Shown here: one piece after another, positions 5,317 to 5,839 of the stretch
Layout: each line of letters opens with the position of its first letter
Numbering within the stretch: the stretch's first letter is position 1
Source of the DNA: Nitrospirae bacterium GWC2_56_14
GTDB taxonomy: Bacteria > Nitrospirota > UBA9217
Reading direction: 5' to 3'
Assembly: GCA_001803705.1 (NCBI GenBank)
Contig: MHDY01000151.1
Coordinates: 1 to 5,839 of the forward strand
Length of the DNA: 5,839 nt
Position numbers and translations under genes: made by a program
The notes under the pieces: generated by a model
Databases searched by the model: none
What the model saw: the letters and a program-made list of their open reading frames with translations, nothing else
Told to the model about the DNA's origin: nothing

Positions 5317-5839
5317 TCATACCTCCAGCAGCAGCATCTCCGCGGAAAATCCGGGCCCGAAGGCAACCAGGAGACCGTGCCCCCTGCGGGAGGATTGTTC
5401 CGAGGAGAGCCACTGTTCGAGCACCATCAGGACGGAGACCGACGACATGTTTCCGAACCGGCGGAGCACTTCCTCGGTGGCATCCAGTTGAGCGCCTTCC
5501 AGTTCCAGTGACTTCCTGAGTGCGTCAATCACCCGCGCCCCCCCCGGATGGGCAATAAAATGAACGAGATCCTGCCGGCGCACTCTCTGGGAACGGAGAA
5601 AGGGGTCCAGCAGCCCTGCCAGCTGCTGCCTCACGAGCGCCGGCAACAGCGGCGACAGCACCAGGTTCATCCCCTGATCGGTGAAATCCCATCCCATCAA
5701 ACGATAGCTGTCGGGAAAGAGATGGGACGCGGTGGCAGTCACTGCCGGACCACGCGTCCCGGTATCATCGCCTGCCACCAGGACGGCCGCGCAGCCGTCG
5801 GAAAAAAGCGAGGCTGCAACCACGTTCTTTTTGCTGATC
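5317..5839 (-). CDS. Type III polyketide synthase (chalcone/stilbene synthase family), C-terminal part
   Basis: The C-terminal 173 or so residues of a homodimeric type III polyketide synthase are visible. The gene continues past the right edge: the frame is open to base 5838, and the GTG at 5823 is an internal valine. Family landmarks in order are ASLFSDGCAAVLVAG, MGWDFTDQGMNLVLS, the catalytic histidine in IAHPGGARVID (His codon 5550-5548), the catalytic asparagine in RFGNMSS (Asn codon 5451-5449), and the closing AFGPGFSAE loop. The nucleophilic cysteine and N-terminal half lie outside the window. Such enzymes condense a CoA- or ACP-linked starter with malonyl-CoA and cyclise the chain to a pyrone, resorcinol or related ring. 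The WDFTDQGMNLVLS segment and the ICMT partner favour a long-chain alkylpyrone or alkylresorcinol synthase over a plant-like chalcone synthase. Starter choice cannot be decided from this portion. Confidence 0.93.
   Translation of the reverse strand, partial: ISKKNVVAASLFSDGCAAVLVAGDDTGTRGPAVTATASHLFPDSYRLMGWDFTDQGMNLVLSPLLPALVRQQLAGLLDPFLRSQRVRRQDLVHFIAHPGGARVIDALRKSLELEGAQLDATEEVLRRFGNMSSVSVLMVLEQWLSSEQSSRRGHGLLVAFGPGFSAEMLLLEV
5321..5326 (-). promoter_or_regulatory. Ribosome binding site GGAGGT for the ICMT-family gene
   Basis: Read on the minus strand, GGAGGT is followed by ATGA and then the GTG at 5316, within the last codons of the polyketide synthase gene. It decides the GTG start: the nearby ATG at 5320-5318 is out of frame and too close to the site. 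Confidence 0.7.

Noticed and set aside
5201..5413. A minus-strand frame using the ATG at 5320 that overlaps the start of the ICMT-family gene.
   Set aside because: That ATG is out of frame with the ICMT motifs and too close to the GGAGGT site. The GTG at 5316 is the supported start.

Overview
The window is a compact, GC-rich, fully coding bacterial segment that looks chromosomal. It comes from a Gram-negative organism, because a periplasmic adaptor protein precedes the ABC transporter genes. Gene content, GC-rich codon use and protein style suggest a Geobacter-like member of the Desulfuromonadota. That placement is an inference; no rRNA or taxonomic marker gene is present.

Left part (1-4761, + strand): five genes in one tight run. 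They are the 3' end of a HlyD/YbhG-type periplasmic adaptor, two separate ABC ATPases, and two ABC-2 type permeases. The first three are joined by 4-bp start/stop overlaps (GTGA, then ATGA). The permeases follow after gaps of 45 and 16 nt. The set reproduces the Escherichia coli ybhG-ybhF-ybhS-ybhR exporter, except that the double ATPase YbhF is here two proteins. The expected machine is a heterodimeric inner-membrane permease driven by a heterodimeric ATPase. The adaptor would connect it across the periplasm to a TolC-like outer-membrane channel that is not in this window. The first ATPase has alanine where the switch histidine normally sits, while the second is fully canonical, so the two ATP sites should be unequal.

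Right part (4774-5839, - strand): a convergent two-gene operon read from the right edge inwards. Upstream is a type III polyketide synthase (chalcone/stilbene synthase fold), of which only the C-terminal portion is visible. The next gene, an isoprenylcysteine carboxyl methyltransferase (ICMT)-family membrane methyltransferase, starts at the very next base after its stop. This pairing resembles Bacillus bpsA-bpsB and Streptomyces srsA-srsB, which make alkylpyrones or alkylresorcinols and methylate them. A lipid-like phenolic or pyrone product that is O-methylated at the membrane is a reasonable prediction.

The two operons converge with only 12 nt between stop codons and no recognisable terminator. 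No tRNA, rRNA, CRISPR array, insertion sequence or integrase was seen. No intergenic stretch exceeds 45 nt. I saw no clear evidence for a wholly new system. The points most worth a second look are the asymmetric split ATPase pair and the polyketide synthase/methyltransferase pair beside an exporter.
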